A DNA stretch of 46,144 bases from Streptomyces sp. E2N166 (GTDB lineage Bacteria > Actinomycetota > Actinomycetes > Streptomycetales > Streptomycetaceae). The position numbers and the translations under genes were made by a program. The stretch spans positions 15,083-61,226 of the forward strand of contig NZ_RAIF01000020.1 of assembly GCF_003671715.1 (NCBI RefSeq). The letters are read 5' to 3'. The notes under the pieces are model-generated. The model worked only from the letters and a program-made list of their open reading frames with translations. It had not been told where the DNA came from and did not search any database. Positions 26,937-34,812 of the stretch are shown one piece after another (position 1 is the stretch's first letter; each line of letters starts with the position of its first letter).

Positions 26937-28004
26937 TCAGACGGCGTAGTCGCCCACCAGCGCCGCGCCCGTCTCGTGGTCGTCGCGGTCGGTGATCTCA
27001 CCGGCCACCCAGGCGTCCACACCGCGGTCGGCCAGGGTCGCCAGTGCCACGCCCGTCGACTCCTCGGGGACGATGGCGATCATGCCCACGCCCATGTTGA
27101 GGGTCTTCTCCAGCTCGAGGCGCTCCACCCGGCCCGTCGTGCCGACGAGGTCGAAGATCGCGCCCGGGGCCCAGGTGGAGCGGTCGACGACGGCGTGCAG
27201 GCCGTCGGGGAGCACGCGGGCCAGGTTGGCGGCGAGACCGCCACCGGTGACGTGGCTGAAGGCGTGGACGTCGGTGGTGCGCATGAGGGCCAGGCAGTCC
27301 AGGGAGTAGATCTTGGTGGGCTCCAGCAGCTCCTCGCCGAGGGTGCGGCCCAGGCCGTCGAGGTGCGCGTCCAGGGACAGGCCCCCCTCGTTCAGCAGGA
27401 CGTGGCGGACGAGCGAGTACCCGTTCGAGTGAAGCCCGGAGGACGCCATGGCGATCACCGCGTCACCCTTACGGATGCGACCCGCGCCGAGCAGCCGGTC
27501 GGCCTCCACGACGCCCGTACCGGCGCCCGCGACGTCGAAGTCGTCCTCGCCCAGCAGGCCCGGGTGCTCGGCCGTCTCGCCGCCCACCAGAGCGCACCCG
27601 GCGAGCACACAGCCCTCGGCGATGCCCTTGACGATCGCGGCGACGCGCTCGGGGTGGACCTTGCCGACGCAGATGTAGTCGGTCATGAAGAGCGGCTCGG
27701 CGCCGCACACCACGATGTCGTCCATGACCATGGCGACCAGGTCGTGGCCGATGGTGTCGTAGACGCCCAGCTGCCGGGCGATGTCGACCTTGGTGCCGAC
27801 GCCGTCCGTGGCGGAGGCGAGCAGGGGGCGCTCGTAGCGCTTGAGGGCGGAGGCGTCGAAGAGACCGGCGAAGCCGCCGAGGCCACCGAGGACCTCGGGG
27901 CGCTGGGTCTTCTTCACCCACTCCTTCATCAGCTCGACGGCGCGGTCGCCCGCCTCGATGTCGACGCCGGCGGCTGCGTAGCTGGCACCAGTTGTGTCAG
28001 GCAT
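26937..28004 (-). CDS. purM: Phosphoribosylformylglycinamidine cyclo-ligase (AIR synthetase)
   Basis: A 355-residue cytoplasmic enzyme. It closes the imidazole ring of FGAM using ATP to give AIR, step 5 of IMP synthesis. Family motifs: SYAAAGVDIEAGDRAVELMK, the ATP-binding ATDGVGTKVDIA, GHDLVAMVMDDIV, ALVGGETAEHPG, MASSGLHSNGYSLVR and HVTGGGLAANL. It ends in a normal C-terminus. It follows purF by 55 bases on the same strand and is very likely one operon with it. Confidence 0.97.
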   Translation of the reverse strand: MPDTTGASYAAAGVDIEAGDRAVELMKEWVKKTQRPEVLGGLGGFAGLFDASALKRYERPLLASATDGVGTKVDIARQLGVYDTIGHDLVAMVMDDIVVCGAEPLFMTDYICVGKVHPERVAAIVKGIAEGCVLAGCALVGGETAEHPGLLGEDDFDVAGAGTGVVEADRLLGAGRIRKGDAVIAMASSGLHSNGYSLVRHVLLNEGGLSLDAHLDGLGRTLGEELLEPTKIYSLDCLALMRTTDVHAFSHVTGGGLAANLARVLPDGLHAVVDRSTWAPGAIFDLVGTTGRVERLELEKTLNMGVGMIAIVPEESTGVALATLADRGVDAWVAGEITDRDDHETGAALVGDYAV

Positions 28005-28059
28005 GACGATGAGAACCTTTGTGTCGTACGGCAGGAAGGCAGGCCAGGGAGGCGGACGG

Positions 28060-29586
28060 CTACGGGCGACGGATGGCGTCGGTGGCGGCCGTACCGGCGG
28101 GCCCGGCGGCCAGCTCGGTCTCCAGGAGCTGCTTGCCGAGCAGCTCGGGGTCGGGGAGCTCCATCGGGTACTCGCCGTCGAAGCAGGCGCGGCACAGGTT
28201 CGGCTTGGCGATGGTGGTCGCCTCGATCATGCCGTCGATGGAGATGTACGCCAGGGAGTCGGCGCCCATGGAGGTGCCGATCTCCTCGACGCTCATGCCG
28301 TTGGCGATGAGCTCGGCGCGGGTGGCGAAGTCGATGCCGAAGAAGCAGGGCCACTTCACCGGCGGGGAGGAGATCCGGATGTGGATCTCGGCGGCGCCGG
28401 CCTCGCGGAGCATGCGGACCAGGGCCCGCTGGGTGTTGCCGCGGACGATGGAGTCGTCGACGACGACCAGCCGCTTGCCCTTGATGACTTCCTTCAAGGG
28501 GTTCAGCTTCAGCCGGATGCCGAGCTGGCGGATGGTCTGCGAGGGCTGGATGAAGGTACGGCCGACGTAGGCGTTCTTCACCAGACCGGCGCCGAAGGGG
28601 ATGCCGGAGGCCTCGGCGTAGCCGATCGCGGCGGGAGTGCCCGATTCCGGGGTCGCTATGACGAGGTCCGCCTCGGCGGGCGCCTCCTTCGCCAGTCTGC
28701 GGCCCATCTCGACACGCGAGAGGTAGACGTTGCGGCCGGCGATGTCGGTGTCCGGGCGGGCCAGGTAGACGTACTCGAAGACACAGCCCTTGGGCTTCGC
28801 TTCCGCGAATCGGGAAGTTCGCAGACCGTTCTCGTCGATGGCGACGAACTCGCCCGGCTCGATCTCGCGGACGTAGGAGGCGCCGCAGATGTCGAGCGCG
28901 GCGGACTCGGAGGCGACCACCCAGCCGCGCTCCAGGCGACCGAGGACCAGCGGGCGGATGCCCTGCGGGTCACGGGCGGCGTAGAGGGTGTGCTCGTCCA
29001 TGAAGACGAGGCTGAAGGCGCCGCGCACCTCGGGCAGCACCTTGCCGGCCGCCTCTTCGATGGTCAGCGGCTTGCCGTCGTCGTCCACCTGGCCCGCGAG
29101 CAGGGCGGTGACCAGGTCGGTGTCGTTGGTCGCCGCGACCCGCGTCGAGCGCCCGTCCTGCTTGGGCAGGTCGGCGACCATCTCGGCGAGCTGGGCGGTG
29201 TTGACGAGGTTGCCGTTGTGCCCGAGCGCGATGGAGCCCTGCGCGGTGGCACGGAACGTCGGCTGGGCGTTCTCCCACACGGAGGCGCCGGTGGTCGAGT
29301 AGCGGGCGTGACCGACCGCGATGTGACCCTGGAGCGAACCGAGAGAGGTCTCGTCGAAGACCTGGGAAACGAGGCCCATGTCCTTGAAGACGAGGATCTG
29401 GGAGCCGTTGCTGACCGCGATTCCCGCGGATTCCTGGCCCCGATGCTGGAGGGCGTAGAGCCCGAAGTACGTGAGCTTTGCGACCTCTTCGCCCGGGGCC
29501 CAGACACCGAAGACGCCGCAAGCGTCCTGGGGGCCCTTCTCACCGGGAAGCAGATCGTGATTGAGTCGACCGTCACCACGTGGCAC
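28060..29586 (-). CDS. purF: Amidophosphoribosyltransferase
   Basis: A 508-residue enzyme for the first committed step of purine synthesis (PRPP + glutamine to phosphoribosylamine). A short propeptide ends before the catalytic nucleophile in DACGVFGVW (Cys about residue 23), so it is the processed type. Glutaminase motifs: YFGLYALQHRGQESAG, GHARYSTTG and LGHNGNL. The phosphoribosyltransferase PRPP loop is VVVDDSIVRGNT. Cysteines in the C-terminal part (including LCRACFDGEYP) fit the iron-sulphur cluster of Bacillus-type PurF. GTG start at 29586. First gene of the purF-purM unit. Confidence 0.96.
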   Translation of the reverse strand: MPRGDGRLNHDLLPGEKGPQDACGVFGVWAPGEEVAKLTYFGLYALQHRGQESAGIAVSNGSQILVFKDMGLVSQVFDETSLGSLQGHIAVGHARYSTTGASVWENAQPTFRATAQGSIALGHNGNLVNTAQLAEMVADLPKQDGRSTRVAATNDTDLVTALLAGQVDDDGKPLTIEEAAGKVLPEVRGAFSLVFMDEHTLYAARDPQGIRPLVLGRLERGWVVASESAALDICGASYVREIEPGEFVAIDENGLRTSRFAEAKPKGCVFEYVYLARPDTDIAGRNVYLSRVEMGRRLAKEAPAEADLVIATPESGTPAAIGYAEASGIPFGAGLVKNAYVGRTFIQPSQTIRQLGIRLKLNPLKEVIKGKRLVVVDDSIVRGNTQRALVRMLREAGAAEIHIRISSPPVKWPCFFGIDFATRAELIANGMSVEEIGTSMGADSLAYISIDGMIEATTIAKPNLCRACFDGEYPMELPDPELLGKQLLETELAAGPAGTAATDAIRRP

Positions 29587-29648
29587 GTCTTCGAGTGTAG
29601 GCGAGATCGACCACTGGTCCGAATTGGTGACATGGGCTCACGTGCGGG

Positions 29649-30485
29649 TCACCGCTCGGCGACGGCTCGGACCGTAGTGCCGTCTTCGCTGGTCAGCGTC
29701 AGGGTTTCTTGATCGATCCGATAGTCGACCCGGCCGTCGAAGAGGCGCAGTATCCGCTTCTCGGCGTCCATGAGTGAGCCTTCGCACACCATTCGGGTGG
29801 TGGCCGGAGCGCCGAGGGTGATATGTCCGTCGCTGACGGTGGCCTCGGCGTTGACGCGGTTGCAGGGGAGGCGGCCGGAGACGGTCTTCGCGTCGCGGTC
29901 GAAGGTGAGGCGCGCACCGCCCTTCCCGTCGGTGTCCTTCTGGCCCGTTTCCTCCTGGTCCGCGTCCTTCTGGCCCGGGGCCGTGACGGTCCACGTCGTG
30001 CCGTGGAGGGGTGCGTCCGGCTGCTTGCTGAGCCGGACGGTGTCACCGCCGGAGGTGGTGAGGGTCAGCCGCTCGCCCTCTGTCCTCGTGGTGAGCGGGC
30101 CGGTGGTGAGCGCGCGGCCGAGGGACTTCTCGAAGTCGATGGGCGTCTTCTCGCAGGCCTTCTCGGTGAACATGGCGTCGCTGAGCCGGACGCGCTCACC
30201 GTCGACGTCGGCGCGGGCGCTGAAGGTGTTGCAGCCGGTGCTGCCCGCCGCTTCGCCGCTGTCGTCGATCCGGACCCGCGCCGCGTCCGGTGCCCGGTGG
30301 GTGGTGCCGTCCACGGTGACGCTGTCGATGCTCCACTGGACGCCGGTGAGGGGCATGCCCGCGCCGACGGAGCCGCTGCCGCCGTCGGCCTTCTCACTGC
30401 CGCAGGCCGCCGCGAGCGGCACGAGCGCGACGGCTGCCGCCACGGTCAGGGTCATACTGCGCTGCTTCTGCCTGTACATGCCCAT
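29649..30485 (-). CDS. Lipoprotein with two META (HslJ-like) domains
   Basis: A 278-residue exported lipoprotein: signal VAAAVALVPLAAAC with lipobox LAAAC. Two META domains follow. The first has GVQWSIDSV, GSTGCNTFSA and FTEKACE. The second has GTTWTVTA, SGRLPCNRVNA and TRMVCEGSLMD. Each has a pair of cysteines likely to form a disulfide. META proteins (HslJ) are linked to heat shock and drug resistance, but their activity is unknown. ATG 30485 or 30479 are both possible. It lies upstream of purF on the same strand, separated by only 62 bases. Confidence 0.85.
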   Translation of the reverse strand: MGMYRQKQRSMTLTVAAAVALVPLAAACGSEKADGGSGSVGAGMPLTGVQWSIDSVTVDGTTHRAPDAARVRIDDSGEAAGSTGCNTFSARADVDGERVRLSDAMFTEKACEKTPIDFEKSLGRALTTGPLTTRTEGERLTLTTSGGDTVRLSKQPDAPLHGTTWTVTAPGQKDADQEETGQKDTDGKGGARLTFDRDAKTVSGRLPCNRVNAEATVSDGHITLGAPATTRMVCEGSLMDAEKRILRLFDGRVDYRIDQETLTLTSEDGTTVRAVAER

Positions 30486-30545
30486 TCGACGGAGGTGCGG
30501 AGGAACTGGTTCCCCTCTTTCCGTTCGCCTTCGTCGTCCCCTGCG

Positions 30546-31343
30546 TCACCTGAGCAGCGGCAGCAGTCCCCCGAGGTCGGCCCGCTCCCCGCTCGCGCTC
30601 ACCTTCGCCCCGGCCACGGCGTCCTCCCAGGCCAGCCGCCCGGTGGCCAGCCGCACCCAGGTCAGCGGGTCGGTCTCGACGACGTTGGGCGGGGTTCCGC
30701 GGGTGTGCCGGGGACCCTCGACGCACTGCACGACGGCGTACGGCGGGATCCGCACCTCCGTGGAGCCGCCGGGTGCCCTGGCGGCGAGCGCGTCGGCCAG
30801 CAGCCGGGTCGCGGCGGCCAGGGCCTGCCGGTCGTACGGCACGTCGAGGCCCGGCACGGCGGCGTTCAGGTCGTCGGTGTGGACGACCAGCTCGACGGTG
30901 CGGGTGACGACGTAGTCGGCCAGCGGCAGCACGCCCGCGTTGGTGGGCAGCAGCCGGCTGCCGGGGTGCGCGTCGAGGCGGTCGGTGAGGCGCCGCTCGG
31001 CCTCGGCGAGGTGGGCGTCGAGGTCGGGGTGCTCGGCCGCGAGGCGCCGGGCGGTGCCGGCGATGGCGTCCGCGTCGGCGGCGATCGCGAACGGCCAGTC
31101 GAGCAGGTGCCCGTCCTGCCGCGTCGGCTCCGGCTCGCCGAGCAGCCGGTCCACCACCGCCAACGCTGTCCCGATGTGTGCGACCAGCTCCCGTACGGTC
31201 CAGTCGCCGAGCCGGGTCGGCAGGTCGAGCTGCCCTGGGGTGAGGGTACGGACGGCCGCCCGTACGTTTGCGAACTGGGCCAGCACGGCGGTGCGGGTCC
31301 TGGCGGGGTCGTAGGCGCGGGCGCGTTTCCTGGCTGGTGGCAT
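30546..31343 (-). CDS. Mycothiol-dependent maleylpyruvate isomerase-like / sterol-carrier family protein
   Basis: A 265-residue soluble protein. The first half has the MDMPI/DinB-like four-helix pattern (FANVRAAVRTLTPGQLDLPT, GDWTVRELVAHIGTALAVVD with the metal-ligand His). The C-terminal third (RIPPYAVVQCVEGPRHTRGT, DPLTWVRLATGRLAWED) resembles the SCP2-type domain common in actinobacterial members. These enzymes use mycothiol as cofactor; the real substrate is unknown. ATG 31343 starts the conserved region and is just 14 bases after the stop of the upstream gene, so the genes are co-transcribed. Confidence 0.85.
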   Translation of the reverse strand: MPPARKRARAYDPARTRTAVLAQFANVRAAVRTLTPGQLDLPTRLGDWTVRELVAHIGTALAVVDRLLGEPEPTRQDGHLLDWPFAIAADADAIAGTARRLAAEHPDLDAHLAEAERRLTDRLDAHPGSRLLPTNAGVLPLADYVVTRTVELVVHTDDLNAAVPGLDVPYDRQALAAATRLLADALAARAPGGSTEVRIPPYAVVQCVEGPRHTRGTPPNVVETDPLTWVRLATGRLAWEDAVAGAKVSASGERADLGGLLPLLR

Positions 31344-31357
31344 GGCGGCGAGCCTAG

Positions 31358-32602
31358 CTAGTCGGCGCTGAAGGTGGAGCTCTCGGGAAATACCAGGTCC
31401 GTGCAGTGGCGGCGGTTCGTCACGTCGTCGACGTAGACGCGGAAGACCTGTTCCATCCGCGGGGTCATGATGCTGTGGTAGCCCAGGGAGACGGTCATGG
31501 TGTGGATCTGCGGCTTCCCGTCGCAGACGGAGGACGCCCACCAGACCGGGTCCTCGGTGCTGCGTCCGGCCCGGCCGGGTGTCGCGGGCTCGGGCTCCTC
31601 GCGCGGGTTGGTGCTGGTGAGCAGGAGGGTCTTCGCCTCCTCGCCGGCGTAGGTGTGCAGGGAGACGAACCACCGGCCGGGGCGCTCCGGGCGGCTGACG
31701 CGGTGCTCGCTCCCCTCGGACTGGTGGAGAGCGCTCGCCCGGCTCTCGCTGAGCACGAGGCCGCACCGCTGGTCCCACAGCCGGTCGTCGGTGCGGCTCT
31801 CGACGACCTGGTCGGGGAAACCCTCACGGCGGGCGAGGCCGGTCTTGCCGTACCAGGCGCAGGTGCCCTCGGCGCGCGCCGCCGGGACCGGGCCCTCGGG
31901 CAGCGCGGGGACGCTCTCCGGCGCGTCGGGCAGCCGGTCGGCGCAGCCCAGCCGGTCGGCGAGGTTGTTGGCGGTGATCACGGCCGTCTCGGTGAGGATG
32001 TCGCGGTCGTCCGCGCTCAGCTGACCGCCGACGGTGAACCGCCGCCCGGGATTCTGCAGCGAGGCCCGCGCCCACAGGGCGGTCACCTCCCGTCCGTTCA
32101 GCCTGCCCTCGGCGCACGGCAACTGGACGACGACGTCGGATTCCGTGACCCAGCCCGCGATGTCTCCGCCGAGGGGCTGGTCGGGGTGGGTGGGACCGCC
32201 GAAGGTGTCGACGAGGTCCTCCAGCGGGCCGTCGGCGATCAGGGGGCGGTTCGCCGGCAGCACGCCCACCGCGCCCGTGAAGAACCACCGCCCGCCCGTC
32301 TCCTCGCCGGCCTTCTCGCCGGCCTCGGTGCTGAAGATCTCGCAGTCCTGCGCCGACCCGGCGCCGAGACCGCGGTCGATCTCGATCACACCCTCGTCGG
32401 CTTCGCGGTGCGTGATCCGGCCGCCGGCCGGGGAGAGCGCCAGCACCCGCCCGGCCGGAACAAGTCCCGCGCAGGCCGCGTCGATCTGCCGCCGGCCGTC
32501 CCACACCTGCCATATCTCGCGGCCGCTCCAGCCGATCGCCACGACGGCGGCCAGACACAGCAGGACGTTCACGGACTCGCGCACACCGTCCGGCACCCGC
32601 AT
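31358..32602 (-). CDS. Membrane-anchored, Cys-rich extracytoplasmic protein of unknown function
   Basis: A 414-residue protein with one N-terminal membrane anchor (VNVLLCLAAVVAIGW) and a large outside part. The outside part has eight cysteines (in DAACAG, QDCEIF, LPCAEG, LGCADR, GTCAWY, QRCGLV, SVCDGK, RHCTDL), enough for four disulfides. There is no recognisable domain. ATG 32602 has GGGGGAGC directly upstream. Its first 34 bases overlap the 3' end of the M23 peptidase gene, so the two are translationally linked and probably act together at the wall. Confidence 0.8.
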   Translation of the reverse strand: MRVPDGVRESVNVLLCLAAVVAIGWSGREIWQVWDGRRQIDAACAGLVPAGRVLALSPAGGRITHREADEGVIEIDRGLGAGSAQDCEIFSTEAGEKAGEETGGRWFFTGAVGVLPANRPLIADGPLEDLVDTFGGPTHPDQPLGGDIAGWVTESDVVVQLPCAEGRLNGREVTALWARASLQNPGRRFTVGGQLSADDRDILTETAVITANNLADRLGCADRLPDAPESVPALPEGPVPAARAEGTCAWYGKTGLARREGFPDQVVESRTDDRLWDQRCGLVLSESRASALHQSEGSEHRVSRPERPGRWFVSLHTYAGEEAKTLLLTSTNPREEPEPATPGRAGRSTEDPVWWASSVCDGKPQIHTMTVSLGYHSIMTPRMEQVFRVYVDDVTNRRHCTDLVFPESSTFSAD

Positions 32603-33507
32603 TGCTCCCCCGTTTCCCCGCTCCGCGGCTCCACCGGCTCCGCGACCGCCCGACGAAGCCAACAGCCGCGATGGGCGGCGTGGTCCGCCGGTTCGGGTAC
32701 GTCGAATACCTCGCCGTTGCGCGGGACGCCGACCCCGCGCCAGGTGAAGGGGACACCCCGGGCGGTGTCCGGATCGGGGCCGTCCATCAGCTGGAAGTGG
32801 ACGTGCGGCTCGGAGGAGTTGCCGGAGTTGCCGCACTGGGCCAGCAACTCGCCGGTGTGTACCCGGTCGCCCTCGCGCACGGCGAACGAGCCGCGCCGCA
32901 CATGGGCGTACATCGCGTACGTGCCGTCGCCGAGATCCAGCACCAGATGGTTGCCGACGATGCGGCGGACGCCGCCCATCTCGCGGACCGAGCCCTCCAC
33001 GAGCATCAGGTACAGCAGCGCGGGCAGCGAGTTGCGGCTCAGGTGGTCGCGCTGGGTGTCGTCGGTCCGGACGACCGTGCCGTCGGCGACCGCGAGCAGC
33101 GGCGCTCCGAACGCCGGGAAGTCACGGCTGCGGCGGGCGAGCGGCCACAGGGCGCGGAAGCCGGGGCGGGCGCCGGGCTCCGGCTCGGCCACGAGGTCCA
33201 CGGCGAAGGTCTGGCCGTAGGCGTGGGTGCCGTGGCTCGGGGTGCGGTCGGCGGGGCTGTTCAGCGCGGACCAGCGGCCGGTGACGGGCGGGTCGACCTC
33301 GACGGTTTCACGGGCGACGCGCGGGGCGTCCGGGGCGCCGCCGCCCCACCGGTTGACCACGGTGATGAGGACGTAGGCAAGGGCGAGGGGCAGGAAGTTC
33401 CACCACCACGGATACCCGAAGCCGAAGATGATGTGGGCGGTCACCAGGGCTATGAAGCCCAGTTGCAGCGCCCGGAAGGTGATCATGGCTAGCTTGCGTG
33501 CGGACAT
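32569..33507 (-). CDS. Membrane-anchored M23-like peptidase
   Basis: A 312-residue protein with two N-terminal membrane spans (FRALQLGFIALVTAHIIFGF and WWNFLPLALAYVLITVV). An extracytoplasmic LytM/M23 domain follows: AYGQTFAVDLV (the ligand His is shifted or missing compared with HxxxD; H present in SHGTHAYG), GDGTYAMYAHV and EPHVHFQLMD (HxH). The domain may be active or may be a degenerate activator type; the first zinc ligand needs a structural check. The last ~30 residues, Arg/Glu/Cys-rich, overlap the next gene. It cuts or senses peptidoglycan cross-links. Confidence 0.85.
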   Translation of the reverse strand: MSARKLAMITFRALQLGFIALVTAHIIFGFGYPWWWNFLPLALAYVLITVVNRWGGGAPDAPRVARETVEVDPPVTGRWSALNSPADRTPSHGTHAYGQTFAVDLVAEPEPGARPGFRALWPLARRSRDFPAFGAPLLAVADGTVVRTDDTQRDHLSRNSLPALLYLMLVEGSVREMGGVRRIVGNHLVLDLGDGTYAMYAHVRRGSFAVREGDRVHTGELLAQCGNSGNSSEPHVHFQLMDGPDPDTARGVPFTWRGVGVPRNGEVFDVPEPADHAAHRGCWLRRAVAEPVEPRSGETGEQCGCRTVCASP

Positions 33508-33543
33508 GGGTCCCCCTTAGATCGACTCTCGCGCCGTTCCCGG

Positions 33544-34047
33544 TCAGCCGCGCGCCGCCGACAGCGCCACCAGCAGCGGTACGACCCGGCCCGGCGGCAC
33601 CTCGTGGCGGCCCCGGCCGGTGGTGTGCAGCCAGCCGGCGCCGGTGAGCTGGCGGAGGTGGTGGTAGATCTGGCCGGTCGTGCCCACCTCGTCCAGCTCG
33701 GCCAGCTCCGCGGCGGTGCGCCGGCCGCCGAGGATCTCGCGCAGCAGCCGCAGCCGGACGGGGTGCCCGAGTGCCGCGAACGCGTCGGCGGTCTCAGCCC
33801 AGTCGACGTCCAGCAGGCCCTCGGTCAAGGCGCCGTGCTGCCATTCGTACCGCTCACCGGTCGGCAGGCGGACGGCGCCGGTGAACAGGACGCCTCCGTC
33901 GGCGGCCCGCATCCCGGCGAGCTGCTCCTTCAGCCCCTCAAGGGCCCAGAACTCGCCCTCGCCGAGCTGGGGAGCGGGCCGGTCGGCGGCTTCCAGCGCG
34001 GCGAGGCGCCGTTCGAGGTCGGCTACGCGTTGTTCCAGTTGCTCCAC
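33544..34047 (-). CDS. ArsR-like helix-turn-helix regulator on a leaderless mRNA
   Basis: A 167-residue regulator. The N-terminus is a coiled coil (VEQLEQRVADLERRLAALE). The winged helix is in the C-terminal half (FAALGHPVRLRLLREILGG, AAELAELDEVGTTGQIYHHL, RQLTGAGWLHTTGRGRHEVP). The middle (FTGAVRLPTGERYEWQHGAL) may be a sensor. The GTG at 34047 is chosen because a near-ideal promoter ends 7 bases before it, giving a leaderless transcript; an upstream TTG at 34083 is part of the -35 box instead. A perfect palindrome inside the promoter indicates autorepression. The gene is divergent from a Uma2 gene. Confidence 0.85.
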   Translation of the reverse strand: MEQLEQRVADLERRLAALEAADRPAPQLGEGEFWALEGLKEQLAGMRAADGGVLFTGAVRLPTGERYEWQHGALTEGLLDVDWAETADAFAALGHPVRLRLLREILGGRRTAAELAELDEVGTTGQIYHHLRQLTGAGWLHTTGRGRHEVPPGRVVPLLVALSAARG

Positions 34048-34052
34048 GTCTT

Positions 34053-34083
34053 CGATATTACGTAGATACGTAATATCGTGCAA
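34053..34083 (-). promoter_or_regulatory. Autoregulatory operator and leaderless promoter of the ArsR-like gene
   Basis: On the minus strand: -35 TTGCAC (34083-34078), 17-bp spacer, -10 TAATAT (34060-34055), then 7 bases to the GTG start. The -10 and spacer are embedded in a perfect 26-bp dyad (34053-34078): arms CGATATTACGTA and TACGTAATATCG around two bases. By symmetry TAATAT also appears on the plus strand (34071-34076) toward the Uma2 gene, though without a -35. The AT-rich dyad stands out sharply from the surrounding GC-rich DNA. Confidence 0.85.
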
Positions 34084-34173
34084 GAGTCACTCGTACGCGT
34101 GTCTGGCTGCGAAAGACGGCCCGGGAGCGCCGCCGCCCGGAAGCACTGGTCCGCGCCTGGAAGGAGGTGCAGC

Positions 34174-34758
34174 ATGACGGTTATGGCCGAGCACACGTCT
34201 CAGATGTCGGTGGACGAGTTCGAAACGATCGCTTCCGCCGCTCCCGAGACCGTCACGTTGGAGTTCATCGACGGACGGATCGGGACCAAAGCAGTGACCG
34301 ACGGAGACCACACCGCCATCTTGTCTTGGCTGACCCGGCGCTGCATGCAGAGCCGACCCGAACTGGACCTGGCGCGGGGCCAAGGCCTCCGCGTCGACGC
34401 GTACCGACGGAGCAGGGCGAAGCCGGATGCCATCCTCACGCCGGAGGCCCACTTCGCCGGACACGGGGAGTGGGCCGACCCGGATGGAGCGCTCATGGTC
34501 GTCGAGGTGACCTCGTACGACTCGGACACGGACCGACGAGACCGACGCGAAAAACCGGCCGCCTACGGCGAGGCGGGCATTCCCGTGTACCTCTTGATCG
34601 ACCGGGATTCCTGCACGGCTACGGTGCACAGCTCTCCGGACCGGGTGATCGGCGGCTACCGGGACGCCCGCGTCACGAAGTTCGGCGAGACGTTGGTCCT
34701 CCCCGACCCGGTCGGCATCGAACTCGACACGGAGATCCTCAAGAGCTACGTGCGCTGA
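34174..34758 (+). CDS. Uma2 family (restriction-endonuclease-fold) protein
   Basis: A 194-residue protein of the Uma2/DUF820 family with a PD-(D/E)xK nuclease-like fold. Motifs: LEFIDGRI, the acidic KPDAIL, MVVEVTSYDS, and the lysine in RREKPAAYGEAGIPVYLLID. These families are numerous in Streptomyces and cyanobacteria; their biological role is not settled. ATG 34174 has AGGAGG six bases upstream. It is divergent from the ArsR-like gene and its transcription could cross the shared operator. Confidence 0.88.
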   Translation: MTVMAEHTSQMSVDEFETIASAAPETVTLEFIDGRIGTKAVTDGDHTAILSWLTRRCMQSRPELDLARGQGLRVDAYRRSRAKPDAILTPEAHFAGHGEWADPDGALMVVEVTSYDSDTDRRDRREKPAAYGEAGIPVYLLIDRDSCTATVHSSPDRVIGGYRDARVTKFGETLVLPDPVGIELDTEILKSYVR

Positions 34759-34763
34759 AACGA

Positions 34764-34798
34764 CGAGGTCCCGCCCGGAACGACCGGACGGGACCTCG
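34764..34798. terminator. Terminator between Uma2 gene and purL
   Basis: Stem CGAGGTCCCG (34764-34773) with 34789-34798, between convergent genes. Confidence 0.75.
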
Positions 34799-34812
34799 AC
34801 CGCACAGGCCTT

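Noticed and set aside
34048..34083. TTG start at 34083 for the ArsR-like regulator
   Set aside because: These bases form the -35 box and the operator; the transcript most likely begins at GTG 34047.
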